A DNA stretch of 64,000 nt from Sphingomonas sp. (GTDB lineage Bacteria > Pseudomonadota > Alphaproteobacteria > Sphingomonadales > Sphingomonadaceae): positions 1 through 64,000 of the forward strand of contig NZ_JAIESM010000041.1 in assembly GCF_019746015.1 (NCBI RefSeq). The letters run 5' to 3'. The notes below the pieces were generated by a model that saw nothing but the letters and a program-made list of their open reading frames with translations, did not search any database and was not told the origin of the DNA. This document shows positions 42,755 through 53,175 of this stretch, piece after piece. The stretch's first letter is position 1. Every line of letters starts with the position of its first letter. Position numbers and translations under genes: made by a program.

Positions 42755-44602
42755 ATGCGCCGTGCCGCCCTTGCCCTGCTGCTTGCCACCGTTCTTGCCC
42801 CGGCCACGGCACCCGCTCAGACGGCACCCGCCACGGCGGCAAGCCAATCCCCCTTCACCTATGAAAAGCTGATGGTGCCGATGCGCGACGGGGCGCGGCT
42901 GGAAACCGTCATCCTGCGCCCGCGCGATGCCAAGGGGCCGCTCCCCATCCTGTTCCAGCGCACGCCCTATGGCGTTCCCCAGGCCGCGCCGCCGGCGGTG
43001 CCGGCCAGCTTCGCCGCGCTGGTGAAGGACGGTTACATCTTCGTCTTCCAGTCGATGCGCGGGCGGTTCGGGTCGGACGGCAAGTTCACGCTGTCGACCG
43101 CGGTCACGCCCAAGGGGCCGGACGAGGCAACCGACGCCTATGACGCGATCGACTGGCTGGTGAAGAACCTGCCCGGCAATAATGGCCGCGTCGGCATGTG
43201 GGGCATCAGCTATCCCGGCTTTGCCGCCGCGATCCCGCTCGCCAGACCGCACCCCGCGCTGAAGGCAACCAGCCCGCAGGCCGCCTGGATCGATTACTGG
43301 CAGAATGACGACCTGCACCGCTGGGGCGCGCTGCGGCTCAGCTACATGGCCGACTGGGTCTATTCGCTGCAGGCGGACAAGGGCGATGCCGGCGAGTTCA
43401 CCTATGACAGCGTCGACACCTATGACTTCTTCCTGCGCGCAGGGTCGGTGGAGGCGCTGGAAAAGCGCTATGTGCAGGGCAAGAGCGCGATGATCACCGC
43501 GCTGATCGAGCACCCCAATCACGACGAATTCTACACCAGCCAGCGCTGGGCCGATGCGCTGGGCAAGACGACCGTGCCGACGCTGAATGTCGCCGGCTAT
43601 TGGGATCAGGAAGACCCCTGGGGCAGCTGGCAGATCTTCCGCAAGCAGCGCCAGAACGACCCGAACAACCTGTCGCAGATGGTCGCCGGCCCCTGGGCGC
43701 ATGGCACCTGGAGCCGCCCGGGCGAGCACAAGCTGGGGTCGATCGATTACAAGGTCGATTCGTCGACCCGCTTTGTCGAGGAGATTCAGGCGCCCTTCTT
43801 CCGCCATTGGCTGCACGGCAAGGGCGCGCCGCCACAGGGGCTGGTGAACAGCTTCCAGTCCGGCTCATGGACGTGGCGGCGCTATGACCGCTGGCCATTG
43901 GCAGAGGCGACCGCGACCACGCTGTGGCTGCGCGCCGACGGCTCGATCTCGTGGCAGGCGCCGGCGCCGGGCGAGGGGTGCCGCAGCTATGTGTCGGACC
44001 CGGCCAATCCGGTGCCGTTCCGGGAGCGGCCGATCTCGCCCACCTATCCGCGCCCCGAATGGCGCTGGTGGGAAGCCGCAGACCAGCGCTTCGTCGATCA
44101 TCGCCCCGATGTGCTGAGCTATGTCTCCGCCCCGCTTGACGCGGACGTGACGGTGACCGGCGAGATTCTGGCGCAGCTGCAGGCCGCGACCAGCGGCACC
44201 GACAGCGATTTCGTCGTGAAGCTGATCGACGTGTTTCCCGACGATTATGAAAAGCTGGACAATGCCGCCCCGCTCGGCGCCTATCCGCGCCAGCTGAACG
44301 GCTATCAGCTGCCGGTGGCGATGGAGGTGCGGCGCGGGCGCTTCCTGAAAAGCGACGTCACGCCGCAGCCGCTGGTGCCGGGTCAGGTGACCGCGTGGGA
44401 CGTGCCGCTGCGCGAGCATGACCATGTCTTCAAGAAAGGGCACCGGATCATGGTGCAGGTGCAGTCGAGCTGGTTCCCGGTGATCGACCGCAACCCGCAG
44501 AAATTCGTGCCCAACATCGCCAAGGCCGCACCTGAGGACTTTGTCCGCGCCGAACAGCAGGTCTGCCCTGGCTCGAAGATCGTGCTGCCGGTCGTGCGGT
44601 AG
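42755..44602 (+). CDS. CocE/NonD family serine hydrolase, secreted
   Basis: A 615-residue hydrolase with a signal peptide (ALALLLATVLAPATAPAQ). The X-Pro dipeptidyl-peptidase core starts with YEKLMVPMRDGARLETVI. The nucleophile elbow is GMWGISYPGF, the Asp and His lie near TLNVAGYWDQEDPWG and GPWAHGTWSRPGEH, and the C-terminal jelly-roll domain starts near residue 430. It splits esters or amides, for example glutaryl-acylase or cocaine-esterase-like substrates. GAGGATTTCGCC precedes ATG 42755. Confidence 0.92.
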   Translation: MRRAALALLLATVLAPATAPAQTAPATAASQSPFTYEKLMVPMRDGARLETVILRPRDAKGPLPILFQRTPYGVPQAAPPAVPASFAALVKDGYIFVFQSMRGRFGSDGKFTLSTAVTPKGPDEATDAYDAIDWLVKNLPGNNGRVGMWGISYPGFAAAIPLARPHPALKATSPQAAWIDYWQNDDLHRWGALRLSYMADWVYSLQADKGDAGEFTYDSVDTYDFFLRAGSVEALEKRYVQGKSAMITALIEHPNHDEFYTSQRWADALGKTTVPTLNVAGYWDQEDPWGSWQIFRKQRQNDPNNLSQMVAGPWAHGTWSRPGEHKLGSIDYKVDSSTRFVEEIQAPFFRHWLHGKGAPPQGLVNSFQSGSWTWRRYDRWPLAEATATTLWLRADGSISWQAPAPGEGCRSYVSDPANPVPFRERPISPTYPRPEWRWWEAADQRFVDHRPDVLSYVSAPLDADVTVTGEILAQLQAATSGTDSDFVVKLIDVFPDDYEKLDNAAPLGAYPRQLNGYQLPVAMEVRRGRFLKSDVTPQPLVPGQVTAWDVPLREHDHVFKKGHRIMVQVQSSWFPVIDRNPQKFVPNIAKAAPEDFVRAEQQVCPGSKIVLPVVR

Positions 44603-44622
44603 GGCGACGCCTGCCCAGCACC

Positions 44623-44719
44623 CGTCACCCCGGACTTGTTCCGGGGTCCACCGCCGGGCGAGGCGCGCCCAGCGTGGTTCTTCACCCACGGTGGATGCCG
44701 GAACAAGTCCGGCATGACG
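44623..44719. repeat. REP-like composite palindromic element
   Basis: The left arm CGTCACCCCGGACTTGTTCC plus its complement and the right arm GGATGCCGGAACAAGTCC plus its complement bracket a short spacer, with CGTCA at the left edge and TGACG at the right. It is the clearest full copy of the element also found at 14133-14230 and in ileS. It lies between convergent genes. Confidence 0.75.
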
Positions 44720-44740
44720 GATAACGAATGCGCCCCTCCC

Positions 44741-45507
44741 TCAGCTCTTCAGCCGCCAGCCGGTGCGGAACACGGCCGCCACCGCGGCCAGGCACAGCAG
44801 CAGAAACAGCCCGGTCATCGCAAGGCTGAGGCCGATCGACACGTCGCCCTTGCCGAAAAAGGTCCAGCGGAACCCGCTGATCAGATAGACGATCGGGTTG
44901 AACAGCGCCGCCGTGCGCCATGCCGGCGGCAGCATCGAAATCGAATAGAAAGTGCCGCCGAGGAAGGTGAGCGGGGTGACGACAAGCAGCGGAATGATCT
45001 GGAGCTGCTCAAAGCTGTTCGCCCAGATGCCGAGCACGAAGCCGAACAGGCAAAAGGTGACCGCCGTCAGCACCATGAACGCGACCATATAGACCGGGTG
45101 CGCAATCGGCAGCGCGACGAACAGATGCGCGGTCGCCAAGATCACCAGCCCCAGGATCATCGATTTGGTCGCCGCCGCGCCGACATAGGCAATCACCGTT
45201 TCGACAGGGGACAGCGGCGCCGAAAGCAGCTCGTAAATCGTGCCCGACCATTTGGGCAGGTAGATGCCGAAGCTGGCATTGCCGATCCCCTCGGTCAGCA
45301 TCGACAGCAGGATCAGCCCCGGCACGATGAACGCGCCATAGGGCACGCCGTCAATCGCATCGATCCGCCCGCCGATCGCCGAGCCGAACACCACGAAATA
45401 GAGCGCGGTGGTGATGACCGGGGTGAGCAGGCTGGTCGCCAGCGTCCGCCGGAAGCGGGCAAGTTCGAAGCGATAGATGGCGGCAATGCCGTGCCAGTTG
45501 ATGCCGG

Positions 45508-45511
<4 letters not shown>
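44741..45511 (-). CDS. ABC-2 type transporter permease
   Basis: A 256-residue inner-membrane protein with six hydrophobic segments. The ABC-2 signature [14 protein letters not shown] and [19 protein letters not shown] and the later [17 protein letters not shown] loop identify it. It pairs with the ATPase through ATGA overlap (45508-45511). The substrate is unknown; such pairs export polysaccharides, drugs or lipids. Confidence 0.92.
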
Positions 45512-46443
<932 letters not shown>

Positions 46444-46501
46444 GGGGGCGCGGCCTTTTATATGCAGGTGTCGCGGGTGATAGGCGCCGGCTCCCGTGCC
46501 A

Positions 46502-47245
46502 TCAACCGGCGCGGCGCTGGCTGCGCGCGTCCGCCACCATCGCCTGAAGCTGGGCGAGCGACAGCGCGGACGAGACGACCTGATCGCCGATCACCCAGCT
46601 GGGCGTGCCGGTCATCCCCAGCTTCTGCATCATGGCGATATTGGTAGACAGTTCGCCATCGACCCGCGCGCTGCTGACGACCTTGTCCACGGCGCCCTCA
46701 TCGACCCCGGCCACGCGCAGCGCCTGGGTAATGGTCTGTTCGCTCACCGGGCCGGCGCCGTACAGCGCTTCGTGAAACTGGTGGAAGCGGCCCTGCTGCG
46801 CGGCGGCGAGGCTGTACCGCGCGGCGACTTCGCTCGCCTGAGACAGGACGGGCAGCTCGCGGAACACCACCCGCACCATCGGGTCGCGCGCGATCAGCTG
46901 CTTCAGCGTCGCCAGATTGCGCCGGCAATAGCCGCAATTATAATCGAAATACTGCACCACCGTCACATCGCCGCGCGGATTGCCCGCCCACGCATTGCCG
47001 AACGGGGTGACGATTGCGGCGCGGTTGGCGCCGACCAGCTTTGCCGTGTCGCGCGCGCGATAGGCATTGGCCGCCTCCACCAGCACATCGGGATGTTGCG
47101 CCAGATAGTCCTTCACATATTGCCGCGCGTCCCCCTTGCCGGCGGCTGCCGGGGACAGGCGGTGGACACCCGCCACCGCCCCCGCGCCGATCAGGCCGGC
47201 GACCAGGGCAACCAGAATCATTGCGCCAAGGGAACCCGGTTTCAT
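46502..47245 (-). CDS. DsbA-family thiol:disulfide oxidoreductase
   Basis: A 247-residue protein with one N-terminal membrane anchor ([17 protein letters not shown]). The thioredoxin-like domain contains the active site NCGYCRRNL and the cis-Pro loop [10 protein letters not shown]. It should oxidise or isomerise disulfides in the periplasm, like the DsbA group that carries a short N-terminal Scs-like extension (residues 38-65). It overlaps the M48 protease gene by ATGA, so the two are co-translated. Confidence 0.92.
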   Translation of the reverse strand: MKPGSLGAMILVALVAGLIGAGAVAGVHRLSPAAAGKGDARQYVKDYLAQHPDVLVEAANAYRARDTAKLVGANRAAIVTPFGNAWAGNPRGDVTVVQYFDYNCGYCRRNLATLKQLIARDPMVRVVFRELPVLSQASEVAARYSLAAAQQGRFHQFHEALYGAGPVSEQTITQALRVAGVDEGAVDKVVSSARVDGELSTNIAMMQKLGMTGTPSWVIGDQVVSSALSLAQLQAMVADARSQRRAG

Positions 47246-48588
47246 CGTTTCTTCTTGCCTGCGTCCTGCATCTGGTTGGCGGCGGTAATCGCAATGTCCT
47301 GCGCGCGGATCCAGTCCGGCGTGTTGGGGGGAAGCCCGGCGAGCGCCCCGCGTGCGCTATAGGCAGCGGTGCGCAGGTCACCCATCAGGCTGGCGCGTTC
47401 AGCCGTTGCCAGCATCGCGCGCGCGGTATCGCCCTTGCGCTCATAGATCACGCCCAGCTGATACCAGGCAAAGGGATTTTCATTGTCGCGCCCCACCGCG
47501 ATGCGCAGCACCCGTTCGGCCTCCGCATAATTGGCGGTGTCTTCGCTGGCGATCAGCGCATGGCCGAAGGTGGTGGCGATCAGCGGCGAATAGCTGGTCC
47601 GCTCGGTCGCTTCGCGCAGCGGGATCAGTGCCTCGCGCGGCTTGCCCGATTCGAGCAGGATCTGCCCCTTCACTTCCAGGAAATAGGGGTCGTGCGGCGA
47701 GCGTGCGACCAGCGCGTCGGCCTCGGCATTGGCTTTTTCGGGAAAGCCGCCTTTGTGATAGGCATAAGCGCGCGCATAATGCGCATAAATGCTTTGATTT
47801 TCAGGCGGAAATTCCTGAAGCGTGCGGTTCATCTCGTTGACATAGCCAGCGAGTTTCGCGCGGATGCGACGGAAGCTTTCCTCGATGCGCGGATCGGACG
47901 GCTTGTTCCAGGCGGGCGCCCCTTTCAGGCTGTCGGTCAGGTTGGCGATGCGCTCGCTGGAGACCGGGTGCGACAGCATGAAGCTGTCCTTGCGGCTGAT
48001 GCCATAGCGATATTCAAGCTGGGTCAGCTTGCCGAAGAAGCTGAGATAGCCTTTGCCGGTGATGCCGGCGTCGTTCAGAAAGCGCGCGCCGGCGGCATCG
48101 GCGGATGCTTCCTGATCGCGCGAGAAGGACAGATAGTTCAGCTGGGCGGCCTGCTGACCCGCGCCGAACACCGCCGCCGCCGCTTCGCCCGCGCCCGCCA
48201 GGGCCGCCGCCACGCCCAGCACCATCGACAGGATCGAAATGCCCAGCGCCGGGCGAAAACCGCGATCGCCCAGCGGCACATGGCCGCCGACGATATGGCC
48301 GATTTCGTGCGCGATCACGCCCTGCACTTCGTTGGCGTTGTCCGCGCCCTGGATGGTGCCCGAATGGATGAACACCGTCTGCCCGCCGGCGACAAAGGCG
48401 TTGAGCGAAGGATCGTTGATCATCACCACCTGCACATCCTGCGGGCGCAGGCCGGCGGCAATGACGATGGGGCGCGACAGATCGGCCAGCCAGGCCTCCG
48501 TCTCCGCATCGCGCAGGATTGACTGTGCCTGTACCGGCTGCGCCAGCGCGGCCAGTGCCAGCATCAGGCCTGCGACGAACTTTCTCAT
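47242..48588 (-). CDS. M48-family periplasmic metalloprotease (BepA-like)
   Basis: A 448-residue protein with a signal peptide (KFVAGLMLALAALAQPVQAQ). The zinc motif HEIGH sits in VIAHEIGHIVGGH, with the third ligand Glu in SRDQEASADAAG. TPR-like repeats fill the C-terminal half (~260-448). This is the layout of BepA/YfgC, which degrades or assembles outer membrane proteins. Start 48588 gives the signal peptide; the in-frame extension to 48825 is Pro/Arg-rich noise. It lies upstream of the DsbA-like gene with an ATGA overlap. Confidence 0.92.
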   Translation of the reverse strand: MRKFVAGLMLALAALAQPVQAQSILRDAETEAWLADLSRPIVIAAGLRPQDVQVVMINDPSLNAFVAGGQTVFIHSGTIQGADNANEVQGVIAHEIGHIVGGHVPLGDRGFRPALGISILSMVLGVAAALAGAGEAAAAVFGAGQQAAQLNYLSFSRDQEASADAAGARFLNDAGITGKGYLSFFGKLTQLEYRYGISRKDSFMLSHPVSSERIANLTDSLKGAPAWNKPSDPRIEESFRRIRAKLAGYVNEMNRTLQEFPPENQSIYAHYARAYAYHKGGFPEKANAEADALVARSPHDPYFLEVKGQILLESGKPREALIPLREATERTSYSPLIATTFGHALIASEDTANYAEAERVLRIAVGRDNENPFAWYQLGVIYERKGDTARAMLATAERASLMGDLRTAAYSARGALAGLPPNTPDWIRAQDIAITAANQMQDAGKKKR

Positions 48589-48712
48589 GGCGCCGATATC
48601 GGCCAAAACCCGGTCCAGTTCAACGCGTCCGGGCCTTTCGTACAATTTTTTGGTCCCGTCCCTGGGGCTGCGGCCGACGCTGTCGGCCGGCCTTGGGGAC
48701 GGGACCGGATGA

Positions 48713-51331
48713 TCAGGCGCCGAAGGTGCGCCGCCACCAGCCTTCGCGCTTGGGGGCAGCGGCGGGTTCGTCGCCGGTCGCGGTGGCCGGTGCGGCCGGG
48801 GCCGCCTCGGTCGCGGTGTCCGCATCGCTGGCGGCCGCCACTGGGGGGTCGGCTGGCTCGGCGGGTGCTGCCTGGCTTGCCGGCTCGGCCGCGTCTGCCG
48901 CGATCGCCTTGCGGCGCGTCGTGCGGCGCTTCGGCGCAGCCTCGGCCGGCGCCTCGTCCGCCGGTGCTGCTTCCGCTTCGGCAGGCGTCTCGGCCGGTGC
49001 TAGGGCATCGTCCTTCTTGCGCCGGCTCCGCTTGGGCTTTGCTGGCGCCTCGACGGTCGTTTCCGCCTCGGCGGGTGCGGCGTCGGTCGGAGTCTCGGCA
49101 TCGGCAGCGGCGGCCTTGCGGGCACGCCGGCGCTTGGGTGCGGGTGCGTCGGCGGCGGGCGCTTCGTTGGCGGGGGCTTCTGCCGGCGCATCGGCCGTCG
49201 CGTCCGCTGCCGGCGCCGGTGCATCCGCCTCTTCGGCGTCGCCGGCCTGGGCCGTCATCCCGGCGTCGCTGCGACCTTCACCGCCCCGGCGACGGCGGCC
49301 GCGACGGCCCCGGCGGCGGCGCGGGCCGCCCTCGTCATCGCCCGACACGGGTTCGCCGGCATCGGCCGTAGCGACTGCTTCATCACCGTCACCATCCTCG
49401 TCGTCGCCGGCAGAGCCCTCGGCGCCCTCGGTCAGCCGCTCGCCCTCGGCACCGCTACGACCCCGGCGACCACGCCGACGGCGCCGCTTGCGGCGGCCGC
49501 CCTCGCGTTCATCACCGGCTTGACGCTCGTCGCGGGTATCCACGAGTGTGTCTTCTTCGTCTTCCTCGATCTCGTCTTCGATCTCCAGATCGGCGTCATC
49601 CTCCGGCTCGATCCGCGCCGGCTCGAAGCGCGGGGCATAGGCCGGCGGCGGCCCCGATGCTTCCACCGACATGCGCGCGCCCTCGCGCTCGCCATCGGGC
49701 GCCACCTCGATCACGACGCCATAGCGCACCTCGATCTCGGCCAGTTCGGCGCGCTTGCGGTTGAGGAGATAGAAGGCCGCTTCCTGGCTGGCGCGCAAGG
49801 TCAGCTGCGAGCCGCGCCCGCGCGCCGCCTCATCCTCCAGCAGGCGCAGCGCCGACAGCCCGGCGGAAGAGGCGGTGCGCACCAGCCCGGTGCCCTCGCA
49901 ATGCGGGCACTGGCGGGTGGACGCTTCCAGCACGCCGGTGCGCAGCCGCTGGCGGCTCATTTCCATAAGCCCGAACGAGCTGATCCGCCCCACCTGGATG
50001 CGGGCGCGGTCGTTCTTCAGCGCCTCCTTCATCGCCTTTTCGACTTTGCGGACATTGGAATTATTGTCCATGTCGATGAAGTCGATGACGACCAGGCCGG
50101 CCATGTCGCGCAGGCGCAGCTGGCGGGCGATTTCCTGCGCCGCTTCCAGATTGGTGGCGGTCGCGGTCTGCTCGATATTGTGCTCGCGGGTGGAGCGGCC
50201 GGAGTTGATGTCGATCGACACCAGCGCCTCGGTCGGGTTGATGACCAGATAGCCGCCCGATTTCAGCTGAACGACCGGGTGGTACATCGCCGCCAGCTGA
50301 TCCTCGACATGGTTGCGCTGGAACAGCGGCACCGGGTCCGAATAATGCTTCACCCGCCGGGCATGGCTGGGCATCAGCAGCTTCATGAAGTCCTTGGCCT
50401 GGCGATAACCCTCGTCGCCCTCGACGATCACCTCGTCGATATCCTTGTTGTAGATATCGCGCACGGCGCGCTTGATGAGGTCGCTGTCGCCATGGATCAG
50501 CGCGGGCGCTGCAGAGGCAAGCGTCTTTTCGCGGATCTCGTCCCACAGCCGGGCCAGATAGTCGAAGTCGCGCTTGATCTCGGTCTTGGTGCGCTGCAGC
50601 CCGGCAGTGCGCACGATGCAGCCCATCGACGGCGGCAGCTTCATTTCCGCCATGATCGACTTCAGCCGCTTGCGGTCGGCCGCGTTCGAGATTTTCCGGC
50701 TGATGCCACCGCCATGCGAGGTGTTGGGCATCAGCACGCAGTAACGGCCGGCAAGGCTGAGATAAGTGGTGAGCGCCGCGCCCTTGTTGCCGCGCTCTTC
50801 CTTCACCACCTGGACGAGCAGCACCTGGCGGCGGCGGATCACGTCCTGAATCTTGTAGCGCCGGCGCAGGTTCATGCGGCGCTGGCGCAGCGCCTCTACC
50901 GCGTCTTCCGATCCGCCGGCACTGCGCCGGGCCGGGCGTTCGCCATCGTCATCGCCGCTATCGGCCGGGGCTTCGCCCTCGTCCTCGTCACCGTCATCGC
51001 CGTCGTCGCTCTCGGCGTCGCGCAGCGCGGCTTCCTCGGCGGCATGCTCGGCCTCTTCGCGCAGCAGCGCCTCGCGGTCTTCCTTGGGGATCTGATAATA
51101 ATCGGGGTGGATTTCGCTGAAGGCGAGAAAGCCGTGGCGATTGCCGCCATAATCGACGAACGCGGCCTGGAGCGACGGCTCGACCCGCGTCACCTTGGCG
51201 AGGTAGATATTGCCCTTGAGCTGCTTGCGCTCAGCCGATTCGAAGTCAAACTCCTCGATCCGGTTTCCCTTGACGACGGCAACGCGGGTTTCCTCCCGGT
51301 GCCGTGCGTCGATCAACATGCGCATGGTCAT
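48713..51331 (-). CDS. rne: Ribonuclease E (Rne/Rng family)
   Basis: An 872-residue RNase E. Starts MTMRMLIDARHREETRV; an S1 domain (residues ~35-130) is interrupted by an acidic insert (~95-145, rich in Asp and Glu). The catalytic core carries the DNase I-like metal site VVIDFIDMDNNSNVRKVE and the zinc-link CPHCEGTG. The C-terminal ~270 residues are Ala/Pro/Glu-rich, with Arg-rich blocks ([13 protein letters not shown]), as in the degradosome scaffold. The start has GGAG eight bases upstream. Structured leader hairpins precede it (51346-51379). It endonucleolytically cuts AU-rich single-stranded RNA. Confidence 0.94.
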   Translation of the reverse strand: MTMRMLIDARHREETRVAVVKGNRIEEFDFESAERKQLKGNIYLAKVTRVEPSLQAAFVDYGGNRHGFLAFSEIHPDYYQIPKEDREALLREEAEHAAEEAALRDAESDDGDDGDEDEGEAPADSGDDDGERPARRSAGGSEDAVEALRQRRMNLRRRYKIQDVIRRRQVLLVQVVKEERGNKGAALTTYLSLAGRYCVLMPNTSHGGGISRKISNAADRKRLKSIMAEMKLPPSMGCIVRTAGLQRTKTEIKRDFDYLARLWDEIREKTLASAAPALIHGDSDLIKRAVRDIYNKDIDEVIVEGDEGYRQAKDFMKLLMPSHARRVKHYSDPVPLFQRNHVEDQLAAMYHPVVQLKSGGYLVINPTEALVSIDINSGRSTREHNIEQTATATNLEAAQEIARQLRLRDMAGLVVIDFIDMDNNSNVRKVEKAMKEALKNDRARIQVGRISSFGLMEMSRQRLRTGVLEASTRQCPHCEGTGLVRTASSAGLSALRLLEDEAARGRGSQLTLRASQEAAFYLLNRKRAELAEIEVRYGVVIEVAPDGEREGARMSVEASGPPPAYAPRFEPARIEPEDDADLEIEDEIEEDEEDTLVDTRDERQAGDEREGGRRKRRRRRGRRGRSGAEGERLTEGAEGSAGDDEDGDGDEAVATADAGEPVSGDDEGGPRRRRGRRGRRRRGGEGRSDAGMTAQAGDAEEADAPAPAADATADAPAEAPANEAPAADAPAPKRRRARKAAAADAETPTDAAPAEAETTVEAPAKPKRSRRKKDDALAPAETPAEAEAAPADEAPAEAAPKRRTTRRKAIAADAAEPASQAAPAEPADPPVAAASDADTATEAAPAAPATATGDEPAAAPKREGWWRRTFGA

Positions 51332-51822
51332 CAATAAATCTCCGAGCGCGCCGGGCGGGCATTGAGCCGCCGGGCGCGCGATTCTGGTCTGGGGCAGGGG
51401 GCGCGGCCAGGCCGCTTGCCCCGGTCGCCCGGGTGGGGTGTGAAGCGATGTGCGCCGCCACGACCGGCAGGCCCCATGGACCCGCCATCCGCACACCAGC
51501 ACCCGCGTCGGCCAGAGCCGGACGGTGTGCAAGGGTGAGAAAAGCCGTCATTCGCGTGCGTCAACCTGAACTAAACCGTGCCGGGCGGGGTGCAGATGGC
51601 CACGCCGGAGCACGTTGGCGTCGGGCACAGCGCACCGGGTGCAAAGTGCCGACGCAAACTGCGTAGCATCCCCCACATGCTTGAGCAACCGGCATGAATT
51701 TGCCGGCAAAGGCGGCAAGAACATGCCGAACGGCCGGTTAACCCCAAACTTTAGCCGCGACTTCAGCCGGCGCGGCTAATCACATCCTCGATCAAGGCGT
51801 TAGCAAGCGGGATAAACCTCCC
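51332..51822. other. Divergent intergenic region between rne and the murein amidase
   Basis: About 490 bases without a gene. On the rne side, hairpins lie in the likely rne leader (one at 51346-51379, a second nested GC one around 51390-51425). TTGACG on the minus strand (51564-51559) could be a -35, but its -10 is poor. On the amidase side a CCGGCA...TGCCGG hairpin lies at 51689-51706. A short AT-richer stretch precedes the amidase ATG. No tRNA or small ORF with support was found. Confidence 0.5.
51346..51379 (-). promoter_or_regulatory. GC-rich hairpin in the rne 5' leader
   Basis: GCGCGCCGGGCGG (51346-51358) faces CCGCCGGGCGCGC (51367-51379) with one mismatch, directly upstream of the rne Shine-Dalgarno GGAG on the minus strand. 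In E. coli the rne leader is structured and mediates autoregulation by RNase E; a similar role here is inference. Confidence 0.5.
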
Positions 51823-53070
51823 ATGTCTTTTCACTGGACCGGCGGCACCGGTGCGCGGCAATACCGGCCGATGGCAATGGTGCTGACCTTCCTCGCCTTT
51901 TTGCTGGGTGGCCCACCGGCCTGGGCGTCAAGCGTCGAGCGTGTCGATGTACGCCCCGACCGTATCACCATTCGTTTCGATGCCCGGGTGGGCGCGGTTT
52001 CCGCCGTCATGCTGGACGGGCCGCAGCGCATCGCGGTTGACGTGTCGGGCGCGCGGCCCGGCGGCGATCTGGGCGCTGTTGGTGGCCCGGTTGCGCGGGT
52101 TCGCCAGGGCGCGCAGGAGGATGGCGCGCGCATCGTGTTCGATCTGGCCGCGCCGGCGGTGGTTACCGAAGGCCGGTTTGACAGCAACCGTCGCACGCTG
52201 ACGCTGGCGCTGCGCACGGTGGACGATGCGGCTTTCGCGCGTGCGGCGGCTGAGGGGCGGCTGAGCCTGTTGCCGCCCTTTGGCTATGGCGGGGCAACGC
52301 CTGCGGGTTATTCCGTGTCGGTGCCGGTGCCCGCGCCGGCGCGGGCGGTCGGCCTGCCGCGCATTTATGGCGACGATGACAGCCGCCCGCTGGTGGTGAT
52401 CGACGCCGGCCATGGCGGGGTCGATCCCGGCGCGATCGGGCCGAGCGGCCTGCGCGAGAAGGACGTGACGCTGGCCACCGCCAAGGCCATTCGCGACGAG
52501 TTGCTTGCCTCCGGCCGGGTGCGCGTGGCGCTGACGCGCGAGGATGATCGCTTCCTGGTGCTGCAGGAGCGTTATGGCATCGCGCGCAGGTTGAAGGCGG
52601 ACCTGTTCATTTCAGTCCATTGCGACAGCGTCGGCACCGGCGAGGCGAGCGGCGCGACCGTCTACACCCTGTCCGAAGTCGCCTCCGACAAGGAAGCGGC
52701 CCGGCTCGCTGCGCGCGAGAACAAGGCCGACATCCTGCAGGGCGTGAATCTGGCCAGCACGTCTGCCGACGTGTCGACGCTGCTCATCGACCTGACGCAG
52801 CGCGAGACGATGAACAACTCGGCGAGTTTCGCGCGGTTGCTGGGGCGCGAGGCAAAGCCCCTGATGCCGGTCAAGCCCAATTTCCACCGCATGGCCTCGC
52901 TCGTCGTGCTGAAGGCGCCCGACATGCCGTCGATCCTGTTCGAGACGGGCTATATCTCCAACCCGCGCGACGCCGCCTTCATTGCCTCGCGCGAGGGGCG
53001 TGCAGCGATTGCCGAGGCAGTGCGGCGCGCGGTCGACATTCATTTCGCCCGCCGGATGGCCGCGCGCTGA
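51823..53070 (+). CDS. N-acetylmuramoyl-L-alanine amidase (AmiC-like)
   Basis: A 415-residue secreted enzyme. An N-terminal signal (AMVLTFLAFLLGGPPAWA) is followed by an AMIN domain (~38-135) that targets the cell wall, and an Amidase_3 domain (~190-410). Zinc ligands and catalysts are His in IDAGHGGVDPGA, Glu in LREKDVTLA, His in FISVHCDSV and Glu in ILFETGYISN. It cuts septal peptidoglycan between MurNAc and L-Ala. It runs into the PBP1A gene 105 bases later, a common alphaproteobacterial order. Confidence 0.94.
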   Translation: MSFHWTGGTGARQYRPMAMVLTFLAFLLGGPPAWASSVERVDVRPDRITIRFDARVGAVSAVMLDGPQRIAVDVSGARPGGDLGAVGGPVARVRQGAQEDGARIVFDLAAPAVVTEGRFDSNRRTLTLALRTVDDAAFARAAAEGRLSLLPPFGYGGATPAGYSVSVPVPAPARAVGLPRIYGDDDSRPLVVIDAGHGGVDPGAIGPSGLREKDVTLATAKAIRDELLASGRVRVALTREDDRFLVLQERYGIARRLKADLFISVHCDSVGTGEASGATVYTLSEVASDKEAARLAARENKADILQGVNLASTSADVSTLLIDLTQRETMNNSASFARLLGREAKPLMPVKPNFHRMASLVVLKAPDMPSILFETGYISNPRDAAFIASREGRAAIAEAVRRAVDIHFARRMAAR

Positions 53071-53175
53071 CGGCATCAACCCGGCCTTCCCCGGCGGCGC
53101 CGCTGCCCGCATTTGCGGCAGGGCGCGCCGGGGGCGGCTGGCAAGTCCGCCGAATCTTGCTACAGCCCGGTTCAT

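Noticed and set aside
47014..48522. 502-codon open frame opposite the DsbA-like and M48 genes
   Set aside because: Antisense shadow; both minus-strand genes have catalytic motifs, signal sequences and coupled starts.
49520..51337. 605-codon open frame opposite rne
   Set aside because: Shadow of the RNase E gene. It has no domain, no ribosome binding site and a low-complexity His/Asp/Leu composition.
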